From NCBI GenBank assembly GCA_963921425.1, contig OY992839.1, positions 20,692,910 to 20,756,909 on the forward strand: a stretch of 64,000 nucleotides of DNA. The letters are read 5' to 3'. The stretch's first letter is position 1, and every line of letters starts with the position of its first letter. This DNA comes from Dryas octopetala (Eukaryota > Streptophyta > Magnoliopsida > Rosales > Rosaceae). Under the pieces are notes generated by a model. That model made no database searches, was not told the origin of the DNA, and worked only from the letters and a program-made list of their open reading frames with translations. This document shows, piece by piece, positions 37,685 to 48,504 of the stretch. A program made the translations under genes and the position numbers.

Positions 37685-38751
37685 TGTTTGTGGGAAAATC
37701 CACATCTATCCGAACAGCCAATCACGGCTCGACACGTGGTTAGTCAAAACCAACCTCGGTGTTGACTCTCAGTGGTCAAACTTTGACCTCCACATCATCG
37801 TTGACCAGCACTTCCTCCGCTAGCTCAGACCGGATCTCCACGCCGGGCCCACCACCCCTGGTCCGAGCCGAACCTATGATCTTCCAGGGAATTGAGTGCC
37901 CATCTTTCCACGATCATTCCGGTTCGGCTCGGTTCGACTCGGCATCAAAGTGACCTCCTTTCGAGCTCTGGCGTCGTCCAGTCAGAACTCGGAGGGACCC
38001 CTATCTTTTGGATCGGCTCGGTCTGTAATCCCATGCCCGATCCGATCACATATGGACTTCATGCACACGCATAAGAACATCTGTTCGGCTCGGCTCGACT
38101 CTCCGCCACCATTCCCAGGAAGATCACGTCGGGATGAACCGCCACACATAAATGCACCTGGCACAAATCTTCTGACAGAGGGAATGTCAGGCCTGCATTC
38201 ATGACTACTGGGGCAGTTTGCCTGAACCTTCCAACCTTGCATTTAATAGGGCATTCAATGCAGCACTGAATGCTGAGGAAGCAAGCAGCTGAACATGCAA
38301 CTAGGTCTGGCCAGATGCGTGGGTCTCTGGCAACCATTCATTCACATGCAGGTAACTTAATCATTAAGTCTTCCTTTGCCTATATAAAGGGATCATGTAT
38401 GCACAAAAGGGGGATCTTGCAATCTACGCATCTACCCACAAACACTTACACAAAATTTCCACTCACCAAGGAGCTTACCCAACTTGCTGAGAATAACCCA
38501 GAACATTTGCCTTGTTCTTCCTATTCTCACAAGTTCATCCTCTGTTCTTCCTCACCCACCATCAAACATCATCACTGATTTCATCATCGGAGTGTGTTTG
38601 GCTGGTACCACACCGGTCCATCTCCTTTGATCTTGTTTCTTTTGCAGGAGGATCTCAACCAACATCCACTTCATCATCCAGCAAAGCACCTGATCAGCCA
38701 GATCAGCTATTCTAAGTTGTTGCATCTATCTCACGGAAATTTGCATCAACA
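37685..38751 (+). repeat. 5' LTR of the Tat element
   Basis: Starts TGTTTGTGGGAAAATCC and ends GCATCAACA. It differs from the 3' LTR by A versus G at 37890/49017 and C versus T at 38575/49702. It contains a TATA box and GGCTCGG-type motifs. Confidence 0.95.
38381..38388 (+). promoter_or_regulatory. TATA box in the 5' LTR
   Basis: TATATAAA in CCTATATAAAGGGATC. Transcription would begin near 38410, placing the U3/R boundary there. The same box occurs at 49508 in the 3' LTR. Confidence 0.65.
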
Positions 38752-38752
38752 G

Positions 38753-38771
38753 ATTGGCGCCGTCTGTGGGA
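38753..38771 (+). other. Primer-binding site of the Tat element
   Basis: TTGGCGCCGTCTGTGGGAA begins two bases after the LTR. The TGGCGCC start is complementary to a tRNA 3' end in CCA; I do not name the tRNA. Confidence 0.75.
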
Positions 38772-38834
38772 AGCTGACTTCAGCCGTTGTGTTCATCACC
38801 ACAAGTGCTAAGCTCTTCCTTCACACAAGTCATC

Positions 38835-40466
38835 ATGGCTACCGTCTATCGGGACACCGGCTCTTCTTCGGGGGCGTCTCAGAATGATGAACAACATCAA
38901 CCTAAGACACCTGAGAAGAGGAGGGGAGCACAACTCCCCAGGACATCTAAGTCCAAAGGTCCCTCAAAAATCCGAGCTGCTCACAAGCTCCTTAAGGAGA
39001 GCCAGCGACATCTAGCCGCTGAAAATGCACTCCTGAAACAGAACAATGAGCTGCTTGCAAAACAGGCCGAGCTGGCCGGGGAGCTTGCGCGCCACCGTGC
39101 TCAGCTTGAGAATAGTGGGGGATCGGGTTTCCGATCGCGCCGGACCCGAACCGAGCAGGAGGTCCTTTCACCGTCTCCTTCTCGGCAAAGCACTCCTGCC
39201 GAGCCGAACGACCAGACCGATCGACAGGAAATGGATCACATCTTCCCGGGCTTCGAGGACATGACCCCGGCCGAACAGGCCGAGTGCCTGAGCGCCCATC
39301 GTCTTCTTCAGCAAAAACAGGCGGCTTTCGGGAAACGTGTCCCCAGGAATTCAGGCGGAGACCGTGCCGACCTGAATACAAACCGGCGACCCCCGGCCCA
39401 ATCCAGGTTGGGGGCCAACAGTCCAGCCGATTCAGCCGAAACCAGGGTCCCGATTGGGGATAGGCTCGGCCCCATCACCGGCCATGACCCTTCCCCATCA
39501 GGGGCTCACTCAGGGAGACGATCGGTGAGCGACCGACTGGGATCGACTATGATCATGTCGGATCGACGACCGGTGAGCGAGAGAATCACTCGCCAGCCGG
39601 TGAGTGAGAGACTCGGTAACCAGGCCGAGCGCTCAGGGGAAAATGCGGGTGAGCCGACCCCGCCCAACGTGGAAAATCTTGTCCGGACTCTGGTCCAGGA
39701 CCAAATCCGGAGCGTCCACGATCGGCTCGGCCACGTCGAGGTCTCCAGGGGGTACACCGGTAGAGCCGACCACGGAGAGGAACTCCCCCTCCCGTACACC
39801 AGCAGAATCATGGATGCTGAGGTCTCCCGCGACACCAAGCCCCCCAAAATGGATCAGTACGATGGGGCCAAGGATCCCTACGACCATCTTGACAGCTTCA
39901 GATACGCCATGGAGGCCCGCCAGGCGTCTGAAGCCACAAGGTGCAGAATCTTCCCTTCGACCTTGAAGGGCTCGGCTCGGGGATGGTTCCGAACTCTCCA
40001 ACCAAACTCCATCGACTCCTTCTCCGACCTCCGGAGGGCCTTCCTGGCGAGATATCGGGTTGTATCCGAACGACTCTACAACTTGAACGATATGTCGCTC
40101 ATTAAGCAGCAGGAAGGGGAGAGCCTCAAGGCCTATCTGATCCGCTTCAACATCGAATATACGAAGTGCGACGATTGCGACGATAGGTCAGCTAAGAACG
40201 CCCTCATGCAAGGTCTGCACGCCGGGGGACTCCGCTCCCACCTAATGAGGAATCCTCCCTCCACTTACGATGAGCTCTCTGCCGAAGCCACTAAGTGGGC
40301 GCGGGCTGAGGAGTGGGATGCTCAAGTGGAGGCCCTGAATCCCAGGCCGACCTCGGCCAAGAGGAAGGAGGGAGAGGTTGCAAGTCCCAAACCCCAGGTC
40401 CAATCCAAGAAGACCAGGACCGAGGAGCCACGCCAACTTCTGGGCAAGGGGCCCAAGTTTGTCTAG
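38835..40466 (+). CDS. gag: Gag polyprotein region of the Tat element
   Basis: Structural capsid-like protein that packages the element RNA. The first ATG after the primer site gives MATVYRDTGSSSGASQ and 543 codons. Residues about 45-95 form a coiled coil (LLKESQRHLAAENALLKQNN). A Pro/Ser/Arg-rich linker repeats DRLG or ERLG. The retrotransposon gag domain follows (FPSTLKGSARGWFRTLQPNS, SFSDLRRAFLARY). The frame stops at TAG (40464-40466), before the zinc knuckle that lies in the same frame at 40590-40631 (CKYHSNHGHVTGDC). Gag as written therefore lacks its nucleic-acid-binding knuckle unless the stop is read through. Confidence 0.85.
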   Translation: MATVYRDTGSSSGASQNDEQHQPKTPEKRRGAQLPRTSKSKGPSKIRAAHKLLKESQRHLAAENALLKQNNELLAKQAELAGELARHRAQLENSGGSGFRSRRTRTEQEVLSPSPSRQSTPAEPNDQTDRQEMDHIFPGFEDMTPAEQAECLSAHRLLQQKQAAFGKRVPRNSGGDRADLNTNRRPPAQSRLGANSPADSAETRVPIGDRLGPITGHDPSPSGAHSGRRSVSDRLGSTMIMSDRRPVSERITRQPVSERLGNQAERSGENAGEPTPPNVENLVRTLVQDQIRSVHDRLGHVEVSRGYTGRADHGEELPLPYTSRIMDAEVSRDTKPPKMDQYDGAKDPYDHLDSFRYAMEARQASEATRCRIFPSTLKGSARGWFRTLQPNSIDSFSDLRRAFLARYRVVSERLYNLNDMSLIKQQEGESLKAYLIRFNIEYTKCDDCDDRSAKNALMQGLHAGGLRSHLMRNPPSTYDELSAEATKWARAEEWDAQVEALNPRPTSAKRKEGEVASPKPQVQSKKTRTEEPRQLLGKGPKFV

Positions 40467-43400
40467 TACACGGAATACACTCCCCTCAATGCCGGTCTGG
40501 AGGCGATCTTTTCCAAGATCAAGGACCAACTCCCAGCTGCCAGGGAGATCAAGGGACCACCCTCGGACAAAATCAGGGAGGGCGTCTTCTGCAAATACCA
40601 CTCCAATCACGGCCACGTCACGGGTGATTGCTACGCTCTCCGCGACGGGATTGAGACTCTTGCCCGGGCGGGTAAGATCAATCAATTCCTGGCCGGTGGG
40701 CCTAGGGTACCCAAGGCCGCGCCGAAGAAGCCCACCAACACCATCGAGGTCCAGGATGCTGCCATCGGATCAATCGGCGGGGGACCAACCTTCGTGGGAA
40801 GCTCTAACCGATCCCAGAAGGAGTATGTCAGACAGGCGGCTCAAGCTCACGAGTCCCTGTCGATCCAAGCGGGTCAGCCTAGCACTTCCAAAAGACAACG
40901 GAAAGACTGGGCATCGGTCACCTTCGAGCCTAACGAAGCAAATGAGATCATCTTCCCCCACTATGATCCGGTCGTCATAGTGGCTGAGGTGGCCGGAACT
41001 ACCATTGCACGCTCCTTCGTCGACGGAGGGAGCTCAGTCAACATCCTCTACCACTCTGCGTTCGCGCAGATGGGAATCGGCGAGGATAAGCTGGAGACCG
41101 ATACACCTGCCTTGGTCGGATTCGGGGGAGAAGTGGTTCAGCCCCTCGGACACATTTACCTTCCCCTTTCGCTCGGGAAGGGACCGATCAAGAAGACCTG
41201 CATGACGTACTTCATCGTCGTCAAGCGGCCGTCAGCCTACAACATCATTCTGGGCAGACCGACTCTGGTCGACCTTGACTGCATCGTCCATTATGCCAAC
41301 CTCCTCATCAAATGTCCGGTGGGCGACGACTGCATTGTCATCCAGGGAGATCAGTGCTCGGCTCGGTCTTGCTACGCCGCTTCGATCAAACAGAAGGGTC
41401 AGCTGCCGAACTCACAGAAACTCGACTCCATCGCTGATTCGGGCAGGTGGCCGAGGGCGGAAACATTCGACTTCACTTCCGAGCCGAACCCAGATACTCG
41501 GCCCCTTCCCGCCGAGGCCTGGGAGGAAGTGCCGATCTCGGCCGAGACACCGGATCGGCTCGTCCGAGTGGGGACTCAGATCAGCCCCGAACAACGTTCT
41601 GCCGTAATCGACTTCCTCCGCGCCAATGCGGAGGTGTTCGCCTGGTCTTACGATGACATGCCAGGCATATCGTCTGACGTGATCACCCACAGGCTGAACA
41701 CCGACCCGGGATGCAAACCGGTCCGTCAGAAGAGGAGGTCTTACGATCCGGTCCGATACGCCGCCATGGCTGACGAGGTAACCAAGTTGCAAAACAACGG
41801 GTTCATCCGGGAGGTCAATTATCCCGACTGGCTTGCCAACGTGGTCATGGTGAAAAAGAACAACGGGAAGTGGAGGATGTGCGTGGACTTCACCGATCTG
41901 AACAGGGCTTGCCCCAAGGATAGCTTTCCCTTGCCCAGAATAGATCAGCTCGTCGATGCGACAGCAGGGCATCAGCTCCTCAGCTTCATGGACGCTTATT
42001 CTGGATATAACCAGATCCTCATGCACAAGTCCGACCAGGAGGGCACATCTTTCATAACGGACCGCGGCATGTACTGCTACAAGGTCATGCTCTTCGGACT
42101 CAAAAACGCCGGAGCCACCTACCAAAGGCTGGTCAACCACATGTTCAGATCTTCCATCGGCAAATCCGTAGAGGTTTACGTGGATGACATGCTGGTCAAA
42201 AGCATCAAGGCGGGCGATCACGTCAGGGACCTCTCAGACATGTTCGGAGTCCTGAAGGAGTATCAGATGCGGCTGAACCCGGCCAAATGTGTCTTTGGGG
42301 TTCAGTCAGGAAAGTTCCTTGGCTACCTGGTCAGCCAACGGGGGATCGAGGCCAATCCAGAGAAGATTCAGGCTTTGATCGACATGAAGTCTCCAAGGAC
42401 ACGCAAGGAAATCCAGAGTCTGACTGGAAGAGTCTCCGCCCTGAACCGGTTCATCTCGAAGTCCACTGACCGGTGCCTCCCTTTCTTCAAGGCCTTAAGG
42501 GGAGCAGGGAAGGGCATAGAATGGACCCCCCAATGCGAGCAGGCCTTTCAAGATCTGAAAAGGCACATGGGGGAACCTCCCATATTATCCAAACCAGAGG
42601 AAGGTGAAGAACTTTTTCTCTACCTCTCTGTCTCTGACTTGGCTCTCAGCTCAGTTCTAGTGAGAGAGGTCGGTGGTGTACAACACCCCGTCTTCTATAC
42701 GAGCCGAGCCCTCGCCGATGCCGAGACCAGATATCCAAGGTTCGAGAAGATGGCTCTCGCCCTGGTCAGCTCGGCTCGGAAGTTGAGGCCCTACTTCCAG
42801 GCTCATTCAATCGTTGTCTTGACGGATCAGCCGCTCAGACAAATCCTGGCAAAACCCGAGACTTCGGGTCGGCTCATCAAGTGGTCAATCGAGCTTGGCG
42901 AGTTTGACATCGTCTACCGTCCCAGGACGGCCATCAAGGGTCAGGCTATGTCGGACTTCATCTGTGAGTCGACCACCTCTACGGAGGACCCACCGCGCAC
43001 CGACGCTATGCCAACGGCGTCCGATCCGAACACAATCAACGAACGCGGCCAGGTTGATCTCCTCACCTGGACCCTCCATGTGGACGGATCTTCCAACGCC
43101 ATAGGAAGCGGAGCCGGGCTTGTTCTGATCTCCTCAGAACAAGTTGTGATGGAGTATGCTCTTCGCTTCAAATTTCAAGCATCCAACAATGAAGCAGAGT
43201 ATGAGGCACTCATCGCCGGGCTCAGATTGGCAAAGGAGCTCGGCGCGACCAAACTGAACATCTTCAGCGACTCCCAACTAATCGTCAATCAGATATTGGG
43301 AGAGTATGAGACTCGGGAGCCCAGTATGACTGCCTATCTCGAGAAGACCCGTTTGCTGCTCGGGAACTTCCACGAATACAAAATATCCCAAATCCCGAGG

Positions 43401-44774
43401 GCAGAAAACTGCAGAGCCGACGCCTTGGCGCGCCTGGCTTCGGCCACGAATACTGGGTCCGCCAGGCACGTTCCGGTTGAAATCCTGGACAGACCTAGCA
43501 CCGCCGAAAACGAAGTCACTGTCATGCAGACCGAGGCCGAGCCGAACTGGATGACGCCGATCATCACCTACTTGGTCTCCGGGATCCTCCCCCCGGAGAG
43601 GGACAAGACACGTCTCATCAAAACGAGGTCGGCTCGGTTTAGCATGATCGATGGTCAGCTCTACAAGAGGAGTTTCTCCCTGCCTTACTTGCGGTGTGTC
43701 ACTCCCCAAGAAGGCCAGGATGTGCTGAGAGAAATCCACGAAGGGATATGCGGCAACCACTCTGGAGGAAGAGCCCTAGCCTACAAGACGATCAGACAGG
43801 GTTACTTCTGGCCAATGCTGAACAAGGACGCAGATCATCTGTCCCGCGCTTGTATCAAATGCCAGCAGTTCGCCGCAGTCCCTCATCAACCTCCCCAGTT
43901 GCTGACCTCCATATCCAGTCCCTGGCCGTTCGCGCAGTGGGGACTCGATCTAATCGGCCCTATGCCGAAGGCGAAAGGGCAGGTCACCATGGCGGTAGTA
44001 GCAGTCGACTACTTCACCAAGTGGGCCGAGGCCGAGCCCCTAGCCACAACCACAGCCGAACGGATGGAGACCTTCGTCTGGAAGAACATCATATGCCGGT
44101 TCGGCATGCCGCACACCATCATTGCGGACAATGGCAAACAGTTCGACTGCAAGAAGTTCAGGAGTTTTTGTTCACGTCTGAACATCAACTTGCGCTTCGC
44201 CGCGCCTTACCATCCGCAGTCGAACGGACAGGTCGAAGCCGTCAACAAGATCATCAAGAAGACCCTCAAGACTAAACTGGATAATGCTAAGGGGAATTGG
44301 CCTGAACTCTTGCCAGAGGTACTTTGGTCTTACCGAACTTCCTATCGCAACTCGACGAAGGAAACACCCTACGCCTTGGCATTCGGAACTGACGCTGTCG
44401 TCCCGGTCGAAATGGGGACTCCTTCATTCCGGACCGGCACGTACAATCCCAAGACCAATGACACCGGTCTTCGGCTCGGCCTGGACATAATCGAGGAGAG
44501 GCGAACCGACGCCAATCTCTGCCGAGCCGCTTACCAACAGAGGGTAGCCAAATACTACAATCAAAGGGTCAGACCCAGGAGCTTCGGATTGGGTAGCCTC
44601 GTCATGAAAAAGAATCCCCTCGCTGTCAAGGAGAGCTCATTCGATCCGAACTGGACCGGACCATACAGAATCACAGGCATAGTCAAGCCTGGCACTTACA
44701 ACTTGGCCACTCTGGCTGGGAAGCCTCTCAAGCATAGCTGGAACGCTGAACACTTGAAGACTTGTTACCAGTAA
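40467..44774 (+). CDS. pol: Pol polyprotein: protease, RT, RNase H, second RNase H, integrase
   Basis: Open in the Gag frame for 1435 codons directly after the TAG. In order: zinc knuckle (40590-40631); aspartic protease with VDGGSSVNIL near 41020; reverse transcriptase with WRMCVDFTDLNRACPKDSFP and catalytic YVDD near 42175-42189; RNase H (FYTSRALADAETRYPRFEKM); a second RNase H with LHVDGSSN, NNEAEYEALIAGL, FSDSQLIVNQ and CRADALARLAS (four acidic residues present); and integrase with an HHCC finger (near 43737-43870), DLIGP, ADNGKQFD and SNGQVEAVNKI. Every catalytic motif I checked is intact. No start codon is needed if it is made by readthrough; the first ATG-like starts lie well inside. 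Confidence 0.92.
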   Translation, partial: YTEYTPLNAGLEAIFSKIKDQLPAAREIKGPPSDKIREGVFCKYHSNHGHVTGDCYALRDGIETLARAGKINQFLAGGPRVPKAAPKKPTNTIEVQDAAIGSIGGGPTFVGSSNRSQKEYVRQAAQAHESLSIQAGQPSTSKRQRKDWASVTFEPNEANEIIFPHYDPVVIVAEVAGTTIARSFVDGGSSVNILYHSAFAQMGIGEDKLETDTPALVGFGGEVVQPLGHIYLPLSLGKGPIKKTCMTYFIVVKRPSAYNIILGRPTLVDLDCIVHYANLLIKCPVGDDCIVIQGDQCSARSCYAASIKQKGQLPNSQKLDSIADSGRWPRAETFDFTSEPNPDTRPLPAEAWEEVPISAETPDRLVRVGTQISPEQRSAVIDFLRANAEVFAWSYDDMPGISSDVITHRLNTDPGCKPVRQKRRSYDPVRYAAMADEVTKLQNNGFIREVNYPDWLANVVMVKKNNGKWRMCVDFTDLNRACPKDSFPLPRIDQLVDATAGHQLLSFMDAYSGYNQILMHKSDQEGTSFITDRGMYCYKVMLFGLKNAGATYQRLVNHMFRSSIGKSVEVYVDDMLVKSIKAGDHVRDLSDMFGVLKEYQMRLNPAKCVFGVQSGKFLGYLVSQRGIEANPEKIQALIDMKSPRTRKEIQSLTGRVSALNRFISKSTDRCLPFFKALRGAGKGIEWTPQCEQAFQDLKRHMGEPPILSKPEEGEELFLYLSVSDLALSSVLVREVGGVQHPVFYTSRALADAETRYPRFEKMALALVSSARKLRPYFQAHSIVVLTDQPLRQILAKPETSGRLIKWSIELGEFDIVYRPRTAIKGQAMSDFICESTTSTEDPPRTDAMPTASDPNTINERGQVDLLTWTLHVDGSSNAIGSGAGLVLISSEQVVMEYALRFKFQASNNEAEYEALIAGLRLAKELGATKLNIFSDSQLIVNQILGEYETREPSMTAYLEKTRLLLGNFHEYKISQIPRAENCRADALARLASATNTGSARHVPVEILDRPSTAENEVTVMQTEAEPNWMTPIITYLVSGILPPERDKTRLIKTRSARFSMIDGQLYKRSFSLPYLRCVTPQEGQDVLREIHEGICGNHSGGRALAYKTIRQGYFWPMLNKDADHLSRACIKCQQFAAVPHQPPQLLTSISSPWPFAQWGLDLIGPMPKAKGQVTMAVVAVDYFTKWAEAEPLATTTAERMETFVWKNIICRFGMPHTIIADNGKQFDCKKFRSFCSRLNINLRFAAPYHPQSNGQVEAVNKIIKKTLKTKLDNAKGNWPELLPEVLWSYRTSYRNSTKETPYALAFGTDAVVPVEMGTPSFRTGTYNPKTNDTGLRLGLDIIEERRTDANLCRAAYQQRVAKYYNQRVRPRSFGLGSLVMKKNPLAVKESSFDPNWTGPYRITGIVKPGTYNLATLAGKPLKHSWNAEHLKTCYQ

Positions 44775-44950
44775 AATGTAGTTAGGATCGGGGACTGTCC
44801 GACCTAACACCCATTCCGATCAATGAAGAGATGAACACATTTTGACTCATTTCTTCTTATTTTTCGAAACAAACACTGGGGACTCTACTCCTATACACTT
44901 TCAACAAAGGGGAAAGATCTAAGTGTTTCCTTCGAAAAAATAGTAAACCT

Positions 44951-45310
44951 ATGTGCCGAGCCGAAGTGCCATTTTCGGCCCGACGCTCGGTACATTACAG
45001 ACTCATCAGGTCTATAAACTCATGTGTCGAGCGGGCGCGCCATTTCCGGCCCGATGCTCGGCATATTACAGACTCATCAGGTCTATAAACTCATGTGTCG
45101 AGCGGGCGCGCCATTTCCGGCCCGATGCTCGGCATATTACAGACTCATCAGGTCTATAAACTCATGTGTCGAGCTGGCGCGCCATTTCCGGCTCGATGCT
45201 CGGCATATTACAGACTCATCAGGTCTATAAACTCCCGTGCCGAGCTGGCGCGCCGCTTTCGGCCCAATGCTCGCAATGGTACAGACTTATCAGGTCTATA
45301 AAAATCCCTG
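44951..45310. repeat. 71-bp tandem repeat array (five copies)
   Basis: Units begin at 44951, 45022, 45093, 45164 and 45235. Each contains CAGACTCATCAGGTCTATAA, a GGGCGCGCC or similar core and inverted GAGCGGGC/GCCCGATGCTC. Units 2 and 3 are almost identical; the outer ones are more diverged. The array lies 180 bp after the pol stop, between convergent coding regions. Untranslated tandem arrays at this place are known in Tat/Ogre-type elements. Confidence 0.9.
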
Positions 45311-45859
45311 TCCGAGCCGAAGCGACTTCCTACAGTCCTAACGTTCAACAGGATATTTCTAAAAGAAAAATATACATTCCAACCAATACTTTCATCGTGC
45401 ATACCGAGCCGATCTGAAAGTAGGTTTGAATATTTTTCTCAAAAAAACAAAATTCCTAAATATCTCAATGGGTATGCCGAGCCCATCTGGGATCACTAGG
45501 GTTTTTAAATTTTTACTTATCTTGGTTATGCTTATCAAGCTGATCCTAAGACAAGTTCTAATTTATCATTACCATTCATTCTCATTACGATCGGCATGCC
45601 GGGCCGATCTCAAAATGACTTGGTTTTTATTATGTTTTTCACTTTTATCATTTTCTTATCCATGTGTTGTTAGTTATGTCTTTAGCTTAATTTCCGAGCT
45701 GAACTAACAGCAACTTGTATCATAAAAAGAAATTACTGATAAATTAACAAACATAAAATCCAAACAACATATTGTTCAAAAATCAAATCAAACCCGAGCC
45801 ACACCTCGGCTCGGGGAGAAAAATAAAAACATAACATGACAATTAAACAAAATAAGCCA
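45311..45859. other. Untranslated segment between the tandem array and the antisense gene
   Basis: AT-richer than the coding parts. It carries scattered CCGAGCCGATC, GCCGAGCCCATC and GCCGGGCCGATC motifs. It would be the 3'UTR for both convergent units. Confidence 0.5.
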
Positions 45860-48174
45860 TCATGCAGATCGCTCGGCAGGGCCCTCCTGGATCGGCTCAG
45901 TTGACTCCTCGGGCGTCTCCTCGCCGAGCTGCACCACCTCAACCCCGCCGATCTGCATCTCAGCATTGGGATCGGATTCAGGGACTGGGGGGATCGGGGT
46001 CGGCTCGCAGTCAGGCAGCGGAGGATCCTCCGGAGTCGGCTCGGCTTCGGTGGGGACTTGGCGATCAGGGGGAGGAAGCTCATCCTGCTGACTCCCCTGG
46101 GTATCCTCCTCACCATCGGACTCGCCGAGGAACGAGACATCCCAGTCCGGCCTCTTCGACCGGATCTCCTCTAGCAGCTCCTTGTACCCCTCGAACTGGG
46201 CATTGGCAAGTGCCTGCACGCTCGGTAATCCGGCCTGACGCCGAGACTCGACAGCCCTCCGCTCGGCAGCCTCGACGTCCCGCTGAAGGTCGTCAGCGAA
46301 CTGGCCCAGCTCGGCCACCTTCTGCTCGGATGCAAGGAGCTCCTTACCGAGCCGAGCGACTTCCACCTCTTTCTCGGCCAGTCTGGACCGCAGACCCGCC
46401 GACCGATCGCGCTCGGCCTTCACCACCCGCTCGGCCTCAGCCAGCTTCTCCTTAAGCTCCTGGCTCCGTTCCCGAAGCCTTCCCATTGTCGCCTCAGCCT
46501 CCACGGCGGCATGGGCGGCTTCAAACTGTCTCATTGCGAGCTGCAAGAACAAAAGAGAAGGGTCATTACTAATCCGAACCGAACGGATAGACGAAATCCG
46601 AAGTGAAAAAGACTTACCAACATGGCTTGCCGGGATGTAGTCAGAGCTTGGTAGCTGAAGCTCGGCTCGTCCTGACCGGCCCAGAGCCCCTCCTGCGCCT
46701 TCGCCGTCATCACGCGCTTGAGGCCCGAGACGAACGGCTCGATACAGGGGTCGACCTCCACCGTTTTCAGGGGCACCGAGCCCGAGGCTTCGGCATCCCC
46801 ACCACCGGGTTTGGCCCGAGTTCTCTTCTCAGGACGAGGCTCGGTCGCCGGGCCCTTCCTTTTCTCCCCCTGCCGAGCTGGTCTCGTCACGGAAGGCCCA
46901 GGTCGGGCTGCGGCGGCGGCAGGCGCTGGTACCGGGATCGGCTCGACGGGCACCCGACCCGCAGCTTTCTTTTGGGCGCTCCTCTCCGCTTTCCTCCTGA
47001 GCCGAGCCTCCAGATCCGCCGAACTCATACCTCTCTCCGCTCTTGGATTCCACCTGGGCATAAACCAGGATATTCCGCTCGACCTGATCTGGGTCTGCCC
47101 GAGCAAGAATTTGGTGGATAGGTATTCGGTCGGCGAGTCTCTGATCACGGCGATCTGATCCTTCAGCTCGCCTCGGAGTTTATATTTGCCCCAGCTTACT
47201 AAAGACGAACCCAAAAGGAGTTAGACAAAAAACAAAATATATATACAATTGTTACAAAAACATATACAAATTGCCCTCGGATCGGCCCCAGCCCTCCAAT
47301 GCCCACCTGGGATCCTAAAGGCTCTGGGAACCCGAGCCGGGGTGGGTCTGCTCGGATCGGCGAATTCCCAATCCCCGGAGACGAAGAAGTATCTCCTCTT
47401 CCAAGTCTTCTGGGAAGAAGGATTCCCAGTGAACAGCGGCCCCGAGTAGGCCTGCAGATTGTAGAAGCCGAGCTCGGTCTGCTTCGACCTCAGCGCATAA
47501 GAACAAAACAGGATATCCTTGTCCGGCACACACTTGTGCACTTTGTGCCACAAGATGTGCAGGGATAGGATGATCCTGTACACATTCGGGTTGAGCTGGT
47601 GCGGCGCCGCGCCGATCATGGCCAGCCAATCCTGAAGGAATGGGTGTAGGGGGAGCCGAACCCCGTTCTCAAACATCTCCGGGTACATGGTCACCCATCC
47701 CTTGGGGGGTCGGCTCGGCTTCTCCCCTTCCATCGGCAACCTCATCATTATGGCCTCGGGAACGGAGTACCGAGCCCTCAGATCCTCGAGATGAAACTCG
47801 GTCATCTCGTTTGGGATCTGATCGGCTTTCCACGCCAACTCTTCATAAAAGTCCGGATCGATCGGACTCCCCATCACGGATCCGAGCCGATCCGAGGTCG
47901 ACGCCTCGTGACCCCTGTCCCTTTCCTCCGAACCCGAGATAAGTCTTCCCGGAATTCTTGGGCTCGGCTCGGCTTGGGCCTTCTTTTCATCGTCTCGGGG
48001 TTGCCGCACTCTACCTGGGTTCCGATCTAAGGTCGAGATGACCTCATTCAGCTCCTCGGACAGGCTATCCCAGCCTGCCTCCCCTCCTGGTGGGCTTCGG
48101 CTCATCTCGGCCTCGCTGTCCCCTTCGAAAGCATCCCCCGAGCCGAGCCGATCACTCGAATCGGATTCAGACAT
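45860..48174 (-). CDS. Antisense three-exon gene of the Tat element (gypsy-type transposon N-terminal domain plus coiled coil)
   Basis: On the strand opposite gag-pol, exons 48174-47307, 47198-46618 and 46540-45860 join in frame to 2130 nt (709 aa). Donors are CCCAG|GTGGGC and ATGTTG|GTAAGT; acceptors are GTCTTTAG|TAAGC and TTCTTGCAG|CTCGC. Start is MSESDSSDRLGSGD. Residues about 120-260 (RARYSVPEA..., GWVTMYPEMFENGVRLPLHP, LNPNVYRIILSLHILWHK) match my recollection of the plant family Pfam calls a putative gypsy-type transposon protein (Transposase_28). The middle is Arg/Lys/Ala/Pro-rich. The third exon opens with a long coiled coil (RERSQELKEKLAEAERVVKA) and ends in a Glu/Pro-rich acidic tail. 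Function is unknown. A TATA box lies about 325 bp upstream. Confidence 0.75.
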
Positions 48175-48496
48175 TGCTAAAACACCTTTTTTCTGTTTTT
48201 CTCTCACTTTTTGGATCGAAAAGTGGTTTTTCTCAAGAACACCAAGAACAAACCCAGAAAAACCCGAAAAACACAAAAACTCAGAAATGGACAGAGTCAC
48301 TTACTGGTTTTTGTCCGGCCAATCTCTCCACCCCCTACACACTCGGAATCACCCCACCTATGAACGGAACTGGTCGGAGTCAAGGTCGGGCCACCACACG
48401 ATCGACGGGGAGAGAGGGAAGTTCACGGTGAGAGAGAGAATTTCGCAGGAGAGAGAGTGAACTTCTGAAAATGAAGAGGAAGAGAGAGAAACAGCC

Positions 48497-48504
48497 AATT
48501 TATA
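48497..48504 (-). promoter_or_regulatory. TATA box for the antisense gene
   Basis: Minus-strand TATAAATT in GGTATAAATTGGCTGT, about 325 bp before the ATG at 48174 and followed by a CT-rich leader. It lies outside the 3' LTR, so the antisense unit appears to have its own promoter. Confidence 0.5.

Noticed and set aside
41412..42221. Minus-strand 269-codon ORF within pol
   Set aside because: Long because of GC-rich coding bias opposite the RT region; no domain and no independent signals, unlike the 45860-48174 antisense gene.
44953..45417. Four overlapping ORFs of 68-83 codons
   Set aside because: Repetition of one frame every 71 bp by the tandem array.
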